Part shown: positions 1-8,032 of the stretch, in pieces
Numbering within the stretch: position 1 is the first letter of the stretch
Layout: each line of letters starts with the position of its first letter
Source of the DNA: Caulobacter sp.
Lineage (GTDB): Bacteria; Pseudomonadota; Alphaproteobacteria; Caulobacterales; Caulobacteraceae
Direction: 5' to 3'
DNA length: 37,161 nucleotides
NCBI GenBank assembly: GCA_030678995.1
Contig: JAUXTQ010000028.1
Location: 1-37,161 of the forward strand
The notes under the pieces: generated by a model
What the model was told of the DNA's origin: nothing
The model's input: the letters and a program-made list of their open reading frames with translations, nothing else
Databases searched by the model: none
Position numbers and translations under genes: made by a program

Positions 1-1
1 G

Positions 2-640
2 GTGCAGGGCGAGGGCGGCTGTCGCGCCACCCCGGACGAAGACCTGCGCTGGATGCGTCAGATGGCCGACGAGAACGGCGTCCTGATCATCTTCGACGAA
101 GTCCAGTGCGGCATGGGTCGGACCGGCAAGTTGTGGGCCCATGAATGGGCCGGCATGACGCCCGACATCATGGCCATCGCCAAGGCCCTCGGCGGCGGCT
201 TCCCGGTCGGCGCCTGTCTGGCCACTGCCCGGGCCGCGACCGGGATGACTGTCGGCGTGCACGGTTCGACCTTCGGCGGCAACCCGCTGGCCATGGCCAT
301 CGGCATGGCCGCCTTCGACGAGATCAGCAAGGAAGAGACCCTGGCCAACGTCCGCGACGTGGCCGGCTACTTCAACCAGCAGCTCACCGGCCTGAAGGAC
401 CGCTACCCGGACATCATCGTCGATGTGCGCGGCAAGGGCTTCCTGATCGGCCTGAAGGTCACCCCGGTGAACCGCGAGTTCATGGCCATGGCCCGCGACC
501 AGAAGCTGCTGGTGGCCGGCGGCGGCGACAACTGCGTGCGCCTGCTGCCCTCGCTGCTGCTGACCGTCGACGAAGCCCGCGAGGCCGTCGAGAAGCTGGA
601 GCGGACCTGCGAAGTCGCGCGGGCCAAGGCGGCGGCATGA
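2..640 (+). CDS. argD: Acetylornithine aminotransferase, 3' part only
   Basis: C-terminal 212 residues of a class III PLP aminotransferase; the 5' part lies outside the window and the frame is open to the edge. The fragment has the cofactor-ring segment [12 protein letters not shown] (fragment residues 31-42), the Schiff-base lysine in [13 protein letters not shown] (K61), and the phosphate-side segment [12 protein letters not shown]. In the arginine pathway this enzyme transfers an amino group from glutamate to N-acetylglutamate semialdehyde, giving N-acetylornithine; the family often also serves the matching lysine-pathway step. Its stop overlaps the argF start as ATGA (637-640), so the two are translationally coupled. 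The argF neighbour makes argD much likelier than related omega-transaminases. Confidence 0.93.
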   Translation: MQGEGGCRATPDEDLRWMRQMADENGVLIIFDEVQCGMGRTGKLWAHEWAGMTPDIMAIAKALGGGFPVGACLATARAATGMTVGVHGSTFGGNPLAMAIGMAAFDEISKEETLANVRDVAGYFNQQLTGLKDRYPDIIVDVRGKGFLIGLKVTPVNREFMAMARDQKLLVAGGGDNCVRLLPSLLLTVDEAREAVEKLERTCEVARAKAAA

Positions 641-1572
641 GCGCGGTCAGGCATTTCCTCGACATCTGGAAGCTCGAGTCCTCGGACCTGCGGGCCATCC
701 TCGACGACGCCCGCACCCGCAAGGCGGCCCGTCGCGGCTGGACCCAGGCGCGGGTCGACGCGGACGCGCCCGCCGAGGGCCGGACCCTGGCGATGATCTT
801 CGAGAAGAACTCCACCCGCACCCGCTTTTCCTTCGACGCGGCCATCCGCCAGCTGGGCGGGGCCGGCATCATCTCGACCTCGGCCGACATGCAGCTGGGC
901 CGCGGCGAGAGCATCGAGGACACGGCCAAGGTCCTCTCGCGCATGGTCGACGCGGTGATGATCCGCGCCAACCGGCACGACGATGTCGAGCTGTTCGCCC
1001 AGAACGCCACGATTCCCGTGATCAACGGCCTGACCGACCGCAGCCACCCCTGCCAGATCCTCGCCGACATCCTCACCTTCGAGGAGCATCGCGGGCCGAT
1101 CACCGGCAAGACCATCGCCTGGGTCGGGGACGGCAACAACGTCTGCGCCAGCTTCATCCACGCCGCGCCGAAGCTGGGCTTCAAGCTGAACATCGCCTGC
1201 CCGGCGGCCTATCACCCCGACCTCTACGACCTGGCCCGCGCGGCCGAGCAGCAGGGGCGGATCGAGATGACCGAGGACCCGCGCGAGGCGGTCCGCGGCG
1301 CCGACTGCGTGGTCACCGACACCTGGGTGTCGATGGGCGACGTCGACGGCGAGGCCCGGCTGGACGCCTTCGAGTCCTTCCAGGTCGACGAGGACCTGAT
1401 GGCCGTGGCCGACCAGAAGGCGGTGTTCCTGCACTGCCTGCCGGCGCACCGGGGCGAGGAGGTCAGCGACGGGGTCATCGACGGCCCGCAATCGCTGGTC
1501 TGGGACGAGGCGGAGAACCGCATCCACGCCCAGAAGTCGATCCTCGCCTGGTGCTTCGGCAAGATCGGCTAG
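637..1572 (+). CDS. argF: Ornithine carbamoyltransferase
   Basis: A 311-residue enzyme that makes citrulline from ornithine and carbamoyl phosphate in the cytoplasm. Visible motifs are the carbamoyl-phosphate loop STRTR (residues 59-63), HPCQ (137-140), the ornithine-binding DTWVSMG (228-234) and HCLPAHR (266-272) with the catalytic cysteine. Length is normal for anabolic OTCases. The frame is open far upstream, but the start at 637 gives the expected N-terminus and overlaps the argD stop (ATGA), so it is preferred. argD and argF form an operon; the next gene begins 4 bases after this stop and is probably in the same transcript. Confidence 0.97.
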   Translation: MSAVRHFLDIWKLESSDLRAILDDARTRKAARRGWTQARVDADAPAEGRTLAMIFEKNSTRTRFSFDAAIRQLGGAGIISTSADMQLGRGESIEDTAKVLSRMVDAVMIRANRHDDVELFAQNATIPVINGLTDRSHPCQILADILTFEEHRGPITGKTIAWVGDGNNVCASFIHAAPKLGFKLNIACPAAYHPDLYDLARAAEQQGRIEMTEDPREAVRGADCVVTDTWVSMGDVDGEARLDAFESFQVDEDLMAVADQKAVFLHCLPAHRGEEVSDGVIDGPQSLVWDEAENRIHAQKSILAWCFGKIG

Positions 1573-1576
1573 GGCG

Positions 1577-1828
1577 ATGGCCGACCCGGCGATCGACAAG
1601 CCCGACCGCGAGCTGCTGGCGCGCAGCCTGAGGGCTCATCTGAAGGCCGAGCTTGATGTGGAGATCGGCGGCCTGGACGCCGAGTTCCTGCTCGATTTCA
1701 TGGCCGAGCGGATCGGCCCGCGGTTCTACAACCTGGGCCTACGCGACGCCGCCACGGCCCTGGCCAAGCGCATGGACGTGCTCACCGAGGCGCTCGAAGA
1801 GCTGGAGCGGCCGGTCCCGCGGGACTGA
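1577..1828 (+). CDS. DUF2164 family small protein
   Basis: An 83-residue soluble, acidic, helical protein. The core around [22 protein letters not shown] (residues 30-51) matches what I know of the DUF2164 family, conserved small proteins of proteobacteria with no established function. It starts 4 bases after the argF stop, which argues for co-transcription with argDF, although nothing links it biochemically to arginine synthesis. There is no signal peptide, membrane segment or cysteine motif. Confidence 0.8.
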   Translation: MADPAIDKPDRELLARSLRAHLKAELDVEIGGLDAEFLLDFMAERIGPRFYNLGLRDAATALAKRMDVLTEALEELERPVPRD

Positions 1829-1847
1829 AGACTGCGACATTTATGGT

Positions 1848-1862
1848 AGACAAAACGAGAAC
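1848..1862 (-). promoter_or_regulatory. Possible degenerate LexA (SOS) box
   Basis: AGACAAAACGAGAAC resembles the alphaproteobacterial LexA operator GAAC-N7-GAAC (GTTC-N7-GTTC on the other strand): the right half and the A/T-rich spacer fit, and the left half has two mismatches. It lies 20-34 bases before the ATG of the coiled-coil gene at 1882. A GTTC at 1876-1879 also forms an inverted pair with GAAC at 1859-1862. This is a weak call from pattern only. Confidence 0.25.
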
Positions 1863-1881
1863 ACGCCTTTAGGTTGTTCGC

Positions 1882-2364
1882 ATGACGCCGTTCGTCTTCG
1901 ACACCCTCAGCGCCTCAAAGCAGCTCCGCGAAGCGGGGATGGCCGAAGGCGTGGCCGAGGCGGTTGTGTCGGTGTTCCAGCACGCGTCCGCCATGCCGGA
2001 CATCAGTCACCTGGCGACGAAGGCGGACGTTGCTGACATGGCGACCAAGGCGGACCTCGCTGACATGGCGACCAAGGCGGATCTCAGCCGCCTGGCGACA
2101 AAGGCGGATCTGGACGCCTTGCGCGCGGCGACCAAAGCGGATTTCGAAGCGCTGGCGGCCGCGACCAAGGCGGACCTCGCCGGTATGGCGACGAAGTCGG
2201 ACGTAAAAGCTGAACTCGAAATGCTGCGCCACGATATGCGGGCGGGCTTCGCCGACGTCCGCGCTGAGGTCAGCGAAAAGCTCCGCCAGCAGGCGCTGTT
2301 GCTGCTCGGCGGCGTTACCGCCCTGGTGACGCTCCTGAACGTCTCGCTGAAGGTCTTCGGCTGA
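1882..2364 (+). CDS. DUF1640-like coiled-coil protein with C-terminal membrane helix
   Basis: A 160-residue protein with three parts: an N-terminal helix pair (residues 1-40), seven consecutive units beginning ATK(A/S)D (residues 45-110, unit length 9 or 11 residues) that should form a trimeric-type coiled coil, and a C-terminal hydrophobic helix (about 138-158). This is the layout of bacterial DUF1640/CCDC90-like proteins, whose role in bacteria is unclear. The repeat units are visible as 27- and 33-bp near-repeats in the DNA (2014-2211), with third-position changes between copies, so they are under protein-level constraint. It follows the argF group after a 53-base gap and probably has its own promoter. 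Confidence 0.72.
   Translation: MTPFVFDTLSASKQLREAGMAEGVAEAVVSVFQHASAMPDISHLATKADVADMATKADLADMATKADLSRLATKADLDALRAATKADFEALAAATKADLAGMATKSDVKAELEMLRHDMRAGFADVRAEVSEKLRQQALLLLGGVTALVTLLNVSLKVFG
2014..2211 (+). repeat. In-gene tandem repeats of 27 and 33 bp
   Basis: Seven in-frame units start at 2014, 2041, 2068, 2095, 2128, 2161 and 2188, each opening with a variant of gcgaccaaggcgga. Units 1-3 and 6 are 27 bp; units 4 and 5 are 33 bp. They encode the coiled-coil units of the DUF1640-like protein. The tract may vary in copy number between strains. Confidence 0.8.
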
Positions 2365-2395
2365 CCGACAGCGACCGACGGCCGCCGCCGACCCG

Positions 2396-4297
2396 CTACT
2401 TCCCTTCGGCCGCCGCGATGGTCTTCTCGATCCCCGCCGCCAGGGACGGGTGGTAGGTCGCCTTGCTCTGGTTGAAGAACCGGCGGGCCAGGGGCAGGCC
2501 CCACTCGCGGTCCTTGCTCAGGCCCGTGTAGAGCGGGCGGATGAAAAGGCCCCGTCCGACGCTGCCGAGGAATTGCTCCAGCGACGGCAGCCCCGGCGCC
2601 CAGCGGTTGGCCACCACCAGCTCCAGCCAGCCGGAGCGCACATAAGCGTTGGTCGAGGCCGACAGGCCGAACGCCCCGTCCAGCTCGGCCAGCTGCGCGG
2701 CGGTCAGCTTGCGCGGCAGGCCGTCGAGGAAGCGCTTCCACTCCTGGGTCGTCCAGCCCTTGCCCGGGATCGCGGCGACCGGCCCGCCGGCGAGAAACGC
2801 CGCCCGCGCCGCATCGACCTTGAGCAACGCGGGCGAGGGCAGGTGATACGCCCCCGACGGCACGCCCGGCTGATAGACCCATTCGTCCAGCTGCATCTTC
2901 GCCTCGAGCGCGGCGTCGCCCTTGACCAGATGCTCGCGCAGGTCGGCCAGGAACCCGGCCGTCGTCTGCGGCTGGAAGGCGAAGCGGTCGAAATAGCCGC
3001 GCAGGTAAGCATCCCAGCGGCCCCGGCCGGCGGCGTGCTCCAGGGTGCGCAGGAAGGCCTCGCCCTTGACGTACTCCACCGTCGTGCCCTGGCCGAACAG
3101 GGTCACGGCCGCCGCCGGTCCCGCGGCCACGTCGCGCTGCAGCTCGTCCCAGCTGAGGTCCGCCTCGATGCCCGCCCGCGCCGGGCCGTAGAGCACCTCC
3201 ATGATCCGGTTCTCGACGTAGCTGGTGAAGCCCTCGTTGAGCCAGACGTCGTCCCAGGTGGCGTTGGTCACCAGGTTGCCCGACCAGCTGTGCGCCAGCT
3301 CGTGCGCCACCAGGCCCACATTGGCCCGGTCGCCGGTGATGAAGGTCGGGGTCAGGAAGGTGAGGGTGGTGTTCTCCATCCCGCCATAGGGAAACGCCGG
3401 CGGCAGCACCAGCACATCATAGCGGCCCCAGCGGTAGGGGCCGTAGAGGCTCTCGGCGGCCGCGACCATCTTCTCGGTGTCGGCCAGCTCATAGGCCGCC
3501 CGGCCCATCATCGAGGGCTCGGTATAGACCCCGGTGCGCGGGCCCAGCGGCTGGAAGGCCAGGTCCCCGGCGGCGATGGCGATCAGATAGGGCGCCGTCG
3601 GATGGGTCATGCGGAAGCGGAAGGCGCGCCGGCCCGGCCCGGCGGGCTCGCCCTTCGGTGTGAGTTTTTCGCCGCTCATCACCACGGTCAGGCCCTCGGG
3701 CGCGACCACCCGGGCGGTCCAGGACTGGCGCACGCCGGGGCTGTCCTGGGTGGGGATCCAGCTGCGGTTGAGGGTCGGCTGGCCCTGGCTGTAGAGATAG
3801 GGCGCCGCCTTGCCGGCGGTCAGCTCCGGCGGCAGCCACTGCAACGCCAGCGCCCCGGCGCCGGTGCTGTAGGCCACCACTACCCGGCTCGCGCCGTCCA
3901 GCTGCACGGTCAGCGGCGCGCCCTTGGCCCCGTCGGCGGCGCCCAGCGCCCAGCGCAGCGGCCGGCCGGCGCCGTCGGTCACGCCCCTGATGGCCAGGTC
4001 CAGCGTATCCAGCACCACCTCGCTCGCCCCCGGCCGGGCCAGGATGGTCAGGGCGGCGGTCCCCGAGACGGTGTGGGCGTCAAAGTCGGTGACGATGTCC
4101 AGGTCCACATGCGTCACCCGCGCCTCGCGGGGCCGGGCGTACGACTGGGTGTCGACCGCGTCGTCGGTCAGCAGGATCGGCGCGACCTCTGGCGGTGAGA
4201 CATCCCAGGGGGCGGACAGGGAGGCGCAGGCGGTCAGGGCGGGCGCGGCGGCGATGGCGACGCCGGAGAACAGCAGGGCGCGGCGGGTCTGGGACAT
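2396..4297 (-). CDS. M1-family aminopeptidase (leukotriene A4 hydrolase type), exported lipoprotein
   Basis: A 633-residue zinc peptidase. It has the substrate motif GGMEN (residues 305-309), the zinc site HELAH (332-336) with the third ligand in NEGF (E355), and a C-terminal helical domain like that of LTA4H-type M1 enzymes. The start at 4297 gives MSQTRRALLF, a twin-arginine-like signal followed by a lipobox LTAC (C24), so the enzyme is probably exported by Tat and lipid-anchored facing the periplasm. The open frame runs 72 codons further upstream, but that part overlaps the divergent Hsp33 gene and is not protein-like. It likely trims peptides from the N-terminus. It is transcribed away from hslO across an 88-base shared promoter region. 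Confidence 0.9.
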   Translation of the reverse strand: MSQTRRALLFSGVAIAAAPALTACASLSAPWDVSPPEVAPILLTDDAVDTQSYARPREARVTHVDLDIVTDFDAHTVSGTAALTILARPGASEVVLDTLDLAIRGVTDGAGRPLRWALGAADGAKGAPLTVQLDGASRVVVAYSTGAGALALQWLPPELTAGKAAPYLYSQGQPTLNRSWIPTQDSPGVRQSWTARVVAPEGLTVVMSGEKLTPKGEPAGPGRRAFRFRMTHPTAPYLIAIAAGDLAFQPLGPRTGVYTEPSMMGRAAYELADTEKMVAAAESLYGPYRWGRYDVLVLPPAFPYGGMENTTLTFLTPTFITGDRANVGLVAHELAHSWSGNLVTNATWDDVWLNEGFTSYVENRIMEVLYGPARAGIEADLSWDELQRDVAAGPAAAVTLFGQGTTVEYVKGEAFLRTLEHAAGRGRWDAYLRGYFDRFAFQPQTTAGFLADLREHLVKGDAALEAKMQLDEWVYQPGVPSGAYHLPSPALLKVDAARAAFLAGGPVAAIPGKGWTTQEWKRFLDGLPRKLTAAQLAELDGAFGLSASTNAYVRSGWLELVVANRWAPGLPSLEQFLGSVGRGLFIRPLYTGLSKDREWGLPLARRFFNQSKATYHPSLAAGIEKTIAAAEGK

Positions 4298-4385
4298 GGA
4301 GCCTCGGCGGGGTTGCGAGCCCGCGTCCATGCCCCGTTCCGCCCCGGCTCGCAACTCCGCGCGCGAGGCCCTATGTAGTCGCGCC

Positions 4386-5297
4386 ATGACCGATACCGCT
4401 TCCTCGACCCCCACGGCGCCCGCCGACAACCTCGTCGCCACCTTCCAGATCGAGGGCTGGCCCGTGCGCGGCCGCATCGTCCGGCTGGGCGACGCCGTGC
4501 ACGAGATCCTCACCCGCCACGACTACCCGGAGGCCGTCGCCAACCTGCTGGGCGAGGCCTGCGCGCTCGCCGCCCTGGTCGGCTCCAGCCTGAAATTCGA
4601 CGGCCGGCTGATCGTCCAGGCCCAGGGCGACGGCCCGGTGGCCTATGTGGTCGTCGACTACGACACCGCCGGCGCCCTGCGCGGCTACTGCCGCTTTGAC
4701 GCCGAGCGCCTGGCGGAAGTCAGCACCGGCTTTGCCCGCCCCGGCGCCAAGACCCTGCTCGGCCAGGGCGTGTTCATCATGACCGTCGACCAGGGCCCGG
4801 ACATGGACCGCTACCAGGGCGTCACCCCCATCGAGGGCGAGACCCTGGCTCTCTGCGCCGAACAGTATTTCGCCCAGTCGGAACAGACCCCCACCCGCAT
4901 CCGCCTGGCCGTCGGCCAAGCGGATGTCGGCGAGGGGCCTGCGTGGCGCGCCGGCGGCCTGCTGATCCAGAACATCGCCGGCGACGAGACCCGCGGCGAC
5001 ACCGCCGACGCCTGGGTCCGCGCCCAGGCCCTGTTCGAAACCACCGGCGAAGACGAACTGATCGACCCGACCCTCCCGGCGGAGACCCTGCTGTGGCGCC
5101 TGTTCAACGAGGACGGCGTGCGGCTGTTCGAGCCGAAGGCGCTGAAGGCGTTTTGCCGCTGTTCGCTGGAACGGATCACCGGGGTGGTGGAGAGCTTCTC
5201 GATGGAGGAGCGCCTGGCCATGGTCGAGGACGACGGGATGGTGCGGGTGACGTGCGAGTACTGCTCGCGGGTGTATGAGCTGGAGGGGCCGGGGTAG
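4386..5297 (+). CDS. hslO: Redox-regulated chaperone Hsp33
   Basis: A 303-residue cytoplasmic holdase that is switched on when its zinc-binding cysteines are oxidised. The zinc switch is complete: C-R-C at 257-259 and C-E-Y-C at 290-293, the usual CXC and CXXC spaced by about 30 residues. The N-terminal substrate-binding domain covers roughly residues 14-200. The start at 4386 gives MTDTASSTPT; the open frame extends upstream but into the divergent peptidase signal region. In caulobacters hslO usually lies close to argD-argF; here other genes have come in between. Confidence 0.95.
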   Translation: MTDTASSTPTAPADNLVATFQIEGWPVRGRIVRLGDAVHEILTRHDYPEAVANLLGEACALAALVGSSLKFDGRLIVQAQGDGPVAYVVVDYDTAGALRGYCRFDAERLAEVSTGFARPGAKTLLGQGVFIMTVDQGPDMDRYQGVTPIEGETLALCAEQYFAQSEQTPTRIRLAVGQADVGEGPAWRAGGLLIQNIAGDETRGDTADAWVRAQALFETTGEDELIDPTLPAETLLWRLFNEDGVRLFEPKALKAFCRCSLERITGVVESFSMEERLAMVEDDGMVRVTCEYCSRVYELEGPG

Positions 5298-5388
5298 GGG
5301 GGATTGAGGTGAAGGTGGAATAGGGTGCGCTAGATCATCCCTAGGCTGTATGTATTAACTGTCGTGATGAACGGCTTTGGGGGGACAG

Positions 5389-6954
5389 ATGGCCAGGAGT
5401 TTCACGGCGGCTGTTATGCGAGCCGCGCGAGCGTCTGAAAGGGCCCATCGAGCCAATGTGCGTTCGCAAGTCGCCCATAGCCGATCCATGGAAAGGCAGG
5501 CCCGGGCAAATGAACGGGCCGCTAGACAGGACTACCTGGAAGCGAGGGCAGGGGAAGTCGAGGATCTCAACAGCGAACTCGAAGAGCAAAATTTCGAACT
5601 GAACTCACTTCTGACCGCGAGCTTGGGCAGAAGCGCTGCCATTGATTTCAGCCAGTTGCGTAGGGAAGCGGACCTGACGCAAATCGAACGGCGGCTACAG
5701 GCTCTATACGCACCAGTAAAATCGGCGTTCGACCCCAAGCCACTAGGGTTCTTCGAGAAGCTATTTCCCGGAGCCCCAGAGCGGCTCGCCAAGGCGAAGG
5801 CCGAAGGGGAGCGTCGCCATCAGGCGGCGGCGGATGAGTACTCTGCGCTCTCTGAGCAACGTACAAAAGCGATTGAAGCTCTGGTCGCAGCAGCAGACGC
5901 TCATAACGAGGAAATCGACGAATTTCAAACCGCCTTTTTCAGTCGTGAACCTGAAGCAATCAAAGCCTACTACGAAATTGTGTTGGCGAATTCGGACTAT
6001 CCGGACTCGTTTCCGAATTCTATTCGTGTGGGATTTGTCCCGGAATCACGACAGCTGGTGGTGGAGTTTCAACTGCCGACGTTGGACGAAGCCGTTCCAA
6101 CTGTCGAGAAGTACACATTCATCAAAACGGCGGATGAAATTCGCGAGAAATCCCGAACCGACAAGTCGCGAAAGGCGCAGTATATCGACGTGATCTCGCA
6201 GATCGTGCTGCGCAGCGTTTACGAGGTGTTTTCGGCAGACGCCTCGGCCCCAGTGGATGTCGTCGCAATCAACGGCTTTGTGGTTGCGACCGACCCAAGC
6301 ACTGGTCGGGAGGTTCAGCCTTGCATTGTATCTCTGCGCGTAGGCCGGGAGACATTCTCGACGCTTGAGCTTCGATCAGTAGAAGCTTCGGCTTGCCTCA
6401 AGCGCCTTAACGCCAGCGTTTCGCGCAGCCCGGCGGAATTGGCAGCCGTCAAGCCGGTGGTCGATATCAACATGGCCGATCCGCGTTTTGTCGATGAGCA
6501 AGATGTCCTGGCGATGTTGGATACTCGCCCGAATCTCATGGATCTGACTCCAGGCGAGTTCGAGTCGCTGATCACCAATCTCTTCCAAAGCATGGGATTG
6601 GAAACAAAACTGACCCAAGCCTCCCGGGACGGCGGCGTGGATTGTGTCGCCTTTGATCCGCGGCCCGTCCTTGGCGGGAAAGTCATTGTCCAAGCCAAGC
6701 GTTACAAGAACACCGTCGGCGTCAGCGCGGTCCGTGACCTGTTCGGGACGGTGCATAACGAGGGGGCTTCGAAAGGAATCCTCGTCACCACGAGCGGCTA
6801 TGGAAAGGCGGCATTCGCGTTCGCCGAAGGAAAGCCGATCGAACTGCTCTCCGGCAGCAATCTCCTCTACCTTTTGAAGGAGCAGGCCGGCGTGGATGCG
6901 AAGATTGAAATTCCGGAAGACTGGGTTGATCCGGTGCTTGACGTATCTAGCTAA
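5389..6954 (+). CDS. Coiled-coil protein with C-terminal Mrr-type restriction endonuclease domain
   Basis: A 521-residue protein. Residues 1-180 are charged, helical and coiled-coil-like, with a Glu/Arg-rich stretch at 36-72. Residues 190-350 form an unrecognised globular region. Residues 386-500 are a restriction endonuclease fold of the Mrr_cat type: helix LTPGEFESLITNLF with E390, then D418 in GGVDC, then the strand VIVQAKRY with Q435 and K437, i.e. a complete D...QxK catalytic set. The ATG at 5389 is preferred over the TTG at 5377 because a G-rich Shine-Dalgarno lies just before it. The gene is visibly less GC-rich than its neighbours and uses A/T-ending codons freely, suggesting acquisition. 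There is no adjacent methyltransferase, so it resembles solitary Mrr-like enzymes acting on modified or foreign DNA. Target and trigger are unknown. Confidence 0.8.
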   Translation: MARSFTAAVMRAARASERAHRANVRSQVAHSRSMERQARANERAARQDYLEARAGEVEDLNSELEEQNFELNSLLTASLGRSAAIDFSQLRREADLTQIERRLQALYAPVKSAFDPKPLGFFEKLFPGAPERLAKAKAEGERRHQAAADEYSALSEQRTKAIEALVAAADAHNEEIDEFQTAFFSREPEAIKAYYEIVLANSDYPDSFPNSIRVGFVPESRQLVVEFQLPTLDEAVPTVEKYTFIKTADEIREKSRTDKSRKAQYIDVISQIVLRSVYEVFSADASAPVDVVAINGFVVATDPSTGREVQPCIVSLRVGRETFSTLELRSVEASACLKRLNASVSRSPAELAAVKPVVDINMADPRFVDEQDVLAMLDTRPNLMDLTPGEFESLITNLFQSMGLETKLTQASRDGGVDCVAFDPRPVLGGKVIVQAKRYKNTVGVSAVRDLFGTVHNEGASKGILVTTSGYGKAAFAFAEGKPIELLSGSNLLYLLKEQAGVDAKIEIPEDWVDPVLDVSS

Positions 6955-6995
6955 ATCGCCCCCACCAACCCCTTCATCTCATGCCGAGACGATCG

Positions 6996-7082
6996 CCGGA
7001 CGGTCCAGGTCACTCAAGGGCGCTTCGCGTCGCGGAGCGACAGGCCCGCAGGGCCTGCCCCTGACTGACCTGGACCGTCCGG
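6996..7082. repeat. Palindromic element with 17-bp perfect arms
   Basis: The left arm ccggacggtccaggtca (6996-7012) and right arm tgacctggaccgtccgg (7066-7082) are exact reverse complements. The 53-base interior folds into two further hairpins (around 7021-7039 and 7051-7066). The flanking sequence recurs at 8047-8095 without the left arm and interior. Confidence 0.75.
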
Positions 7083-7114
7083 CAGGCTGGCTGGCAAGAG
7101 ATCAAGGGCGTTCT

Positions 7115-7342
7115 CCCTTCCCCCTGGAGGGGGGAAGGGCCGGGGATGGGGGTGGAGGTCGTCGGGCAAGCTGCGCTTCACGTCATCCTGAGCAGGCCGT
7201 GAAACGGCCGTGTCGAAGGACGCACGAACAGCCTGCGTGGTTCGACACGCACCCTGCGGGTGCTGCTCACCATGACGTCATTCTTGCTGGCGACCACCCC
7301 CTCCACACCCATCCCAACCCTTCCCCCCTCCAGGGGGAAGGG
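7115..7342. repeat. Pair of inverted C/G-tract hairpins
   Basis: cccttccccc at 7115-7124 pairs with gggggaaggg at 7130-7139. The same arms occur at 7318-7327 and 7333-7342. Flanking G/C-rich sequence makes the two units inverted copies of one another, enclosing about 180 bases. Confidence 0.7.
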
Positions 7343-7368
7343 CTATCGCGGTGGCGCGCGAAGGCGGC

Positions 7369-7776
7369 CTACGCCCCCAACCGCCTGACCCGCGCCGCAT
7401 GCTCCATGCCGCCAACCGCCCGCACGAACCGCGCGTCGTCCGTCACCACCACCGCGTCCTCACGGATCGCGGCGGCGAGGTAGAGGCAGTCGTAGATCGG
7501 GTGTCTCAACACGGTGGCGAGGGAGAGAGCCGCGGGCAGGTCCCGTTCGATGGGGGTCGTCTCCACTGGCGTCCGGCCTAGCGCCGCCAGCCGGATGTCC
7601 GCGCCTTCCGGTGATAATTCGCCGCGGCTGACCCTTTTCCAAAGGGCGTTGCCGGCCTCCAGAAGCCAGAGGGCCGGCGCCGTCAGGGGTTCGGCCTGGA
7701 GGGCGAACGCGGCCTCCGTTCCGTCCTCATCCAGCACCCACTTCACAGCCACCGAGGCGTCGATGACGAGCGTCAC
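7369..7776 (-). CDS. VapC-type PIN-domain toxin (ribonuclease)
   Basis: A 135-residue PIN domain, normal length for VapC. The metal-binding acidic residues are in place: D6 (VIDASV), E40 (LLEAGN), D96 (IYDCLYLA) and D113/D114 (VTDD). VapC toxins are Mg-dependent RNases that stop translation by cutting specific tRNA or rRNA sites; the target here cannot be told from sequence. It starts with GTG at 7776 and overlaps the antitoxin stop as GTGA, so toxin translation depends on antitoxin translation. Confidence 0.92.
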   Translation of the reverse strand: MTLVIDASVAVKWVLDEDGTEAAFALQAEPLTAPALWLLEAGNALWKRVSRGELSPEGADIRLAALGRTPVETTPIERDLPAALSLATVLRHPIYDCLYLAAAIREDAVVVTDDARFVRAVGGMEHAARVRRLGA

Positions 7777-8006
7777 CGCTTGTCGCGCTCTTCGTTGATC
7801 AGGTCCGCCGAGTTGCCGGTGATCTTGCCGCGCGTTTCGTCGCGAAGAGCCCTGGCCTGTTCCCAGAAGTCACTCACGGGAGGCTTCAGCTGTTCTTCGA
7901 GGATCAGGCGATGCTCCGCCTCGGCGCTGCGGCCGTTGCTGGCGGCGCGGGCCTTGAGGGCCTTGACCAGATCAGGCGAGATGTCGCGAACGAGGAGTTG
8001 GGCCAT
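7773..8006 (-). CDS. VapB/FitA-type antitoxin
   Basis: A 77-residue protein. Residues 2-40 (QLLVRDISPDLVKALKARAA...EAEHRLILEE) form a ribbon-helix-helix DNA-binding domain like that of FitA-type antitoxins; the C-terminal half (WEQARALRDETRGKI) is the toxin-wrapping tail. It is the first gene of the vapBC operon and should bind the palindrome at 8013-8032 to repress its own promoter. There is little room or sequence for a Shine-Dalgarno between operator and ATG, so a very short leader or leaderless mRNA is possible. Confidence 0.88.
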   Translation of the reverse strand: MAQLLVRDISPDLVKALKARAASNGRSAEAEHRLILEEQLKPPVSDFWEQARALRDETRGKITGNSADLINEERDKR

Positions 8007-8012
8007 GGGTGG

Positions 8013-8032
8013 ATGCTATCACATGATAGCAT
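8013..8032 (-). promoter_or_regulatory. vapBC operator palindrome
   Basis: atgctatca (8013-8021), a 2-base spacer, then tgatagcat (8024-8032): a perfect 9-bp inverted repeat 7 bases upstream of the antitoxin ATG. On the coding strand it also carries -10-like AT-rich sequence. Placement and symmetry fit autoregulation by a ribbon-helix-helix antitoxin. Confidence 0.75.

Larger units (their letters stand above)
6955..7368. other. Gene-free stretch made of nested palindromes
   Basis: No credible gene. It holds three palindromic blocks: a perfect 17-bp inverted repeat (6996-7012 with 7066-7082) enclosing smaller hairpins; the hairpin 7115-7139, whose flanking sequence recurs inverted at about 7297-7342; and between those an imperfect dyad (7181-7276) beginning gtcatcctgagcag and ending ctgctcaccatgac, of a kind common in caulobacter intergenic DNA. 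These look like dispersed non-coding repeats rather than promoters. Confidence 0.7.

Noticed and set aside
403..1599. 398-residue open frame antisense to argD/argF
   Set aside because: Shadow of two certain enzymes; no motif and improbable composition.
2014..2211. CRISPR-like array
   Set aside because: The repeats are directly adjacent, in-frame and without unique spacers; they encode a coiled coil.
2450..4198. 582-residue open frame opposite the M1 peptidase
   Set aside because: Gly/Arg/His-rich shadow; the peptidase has all catalytic motifs.
5389..8006. Full defence island (restriction-modification or BREX-like)
   Set aside because: Only one nuclease and one toxin-antitoxin pair; no methyltransferase, ATPase or other defence genes.
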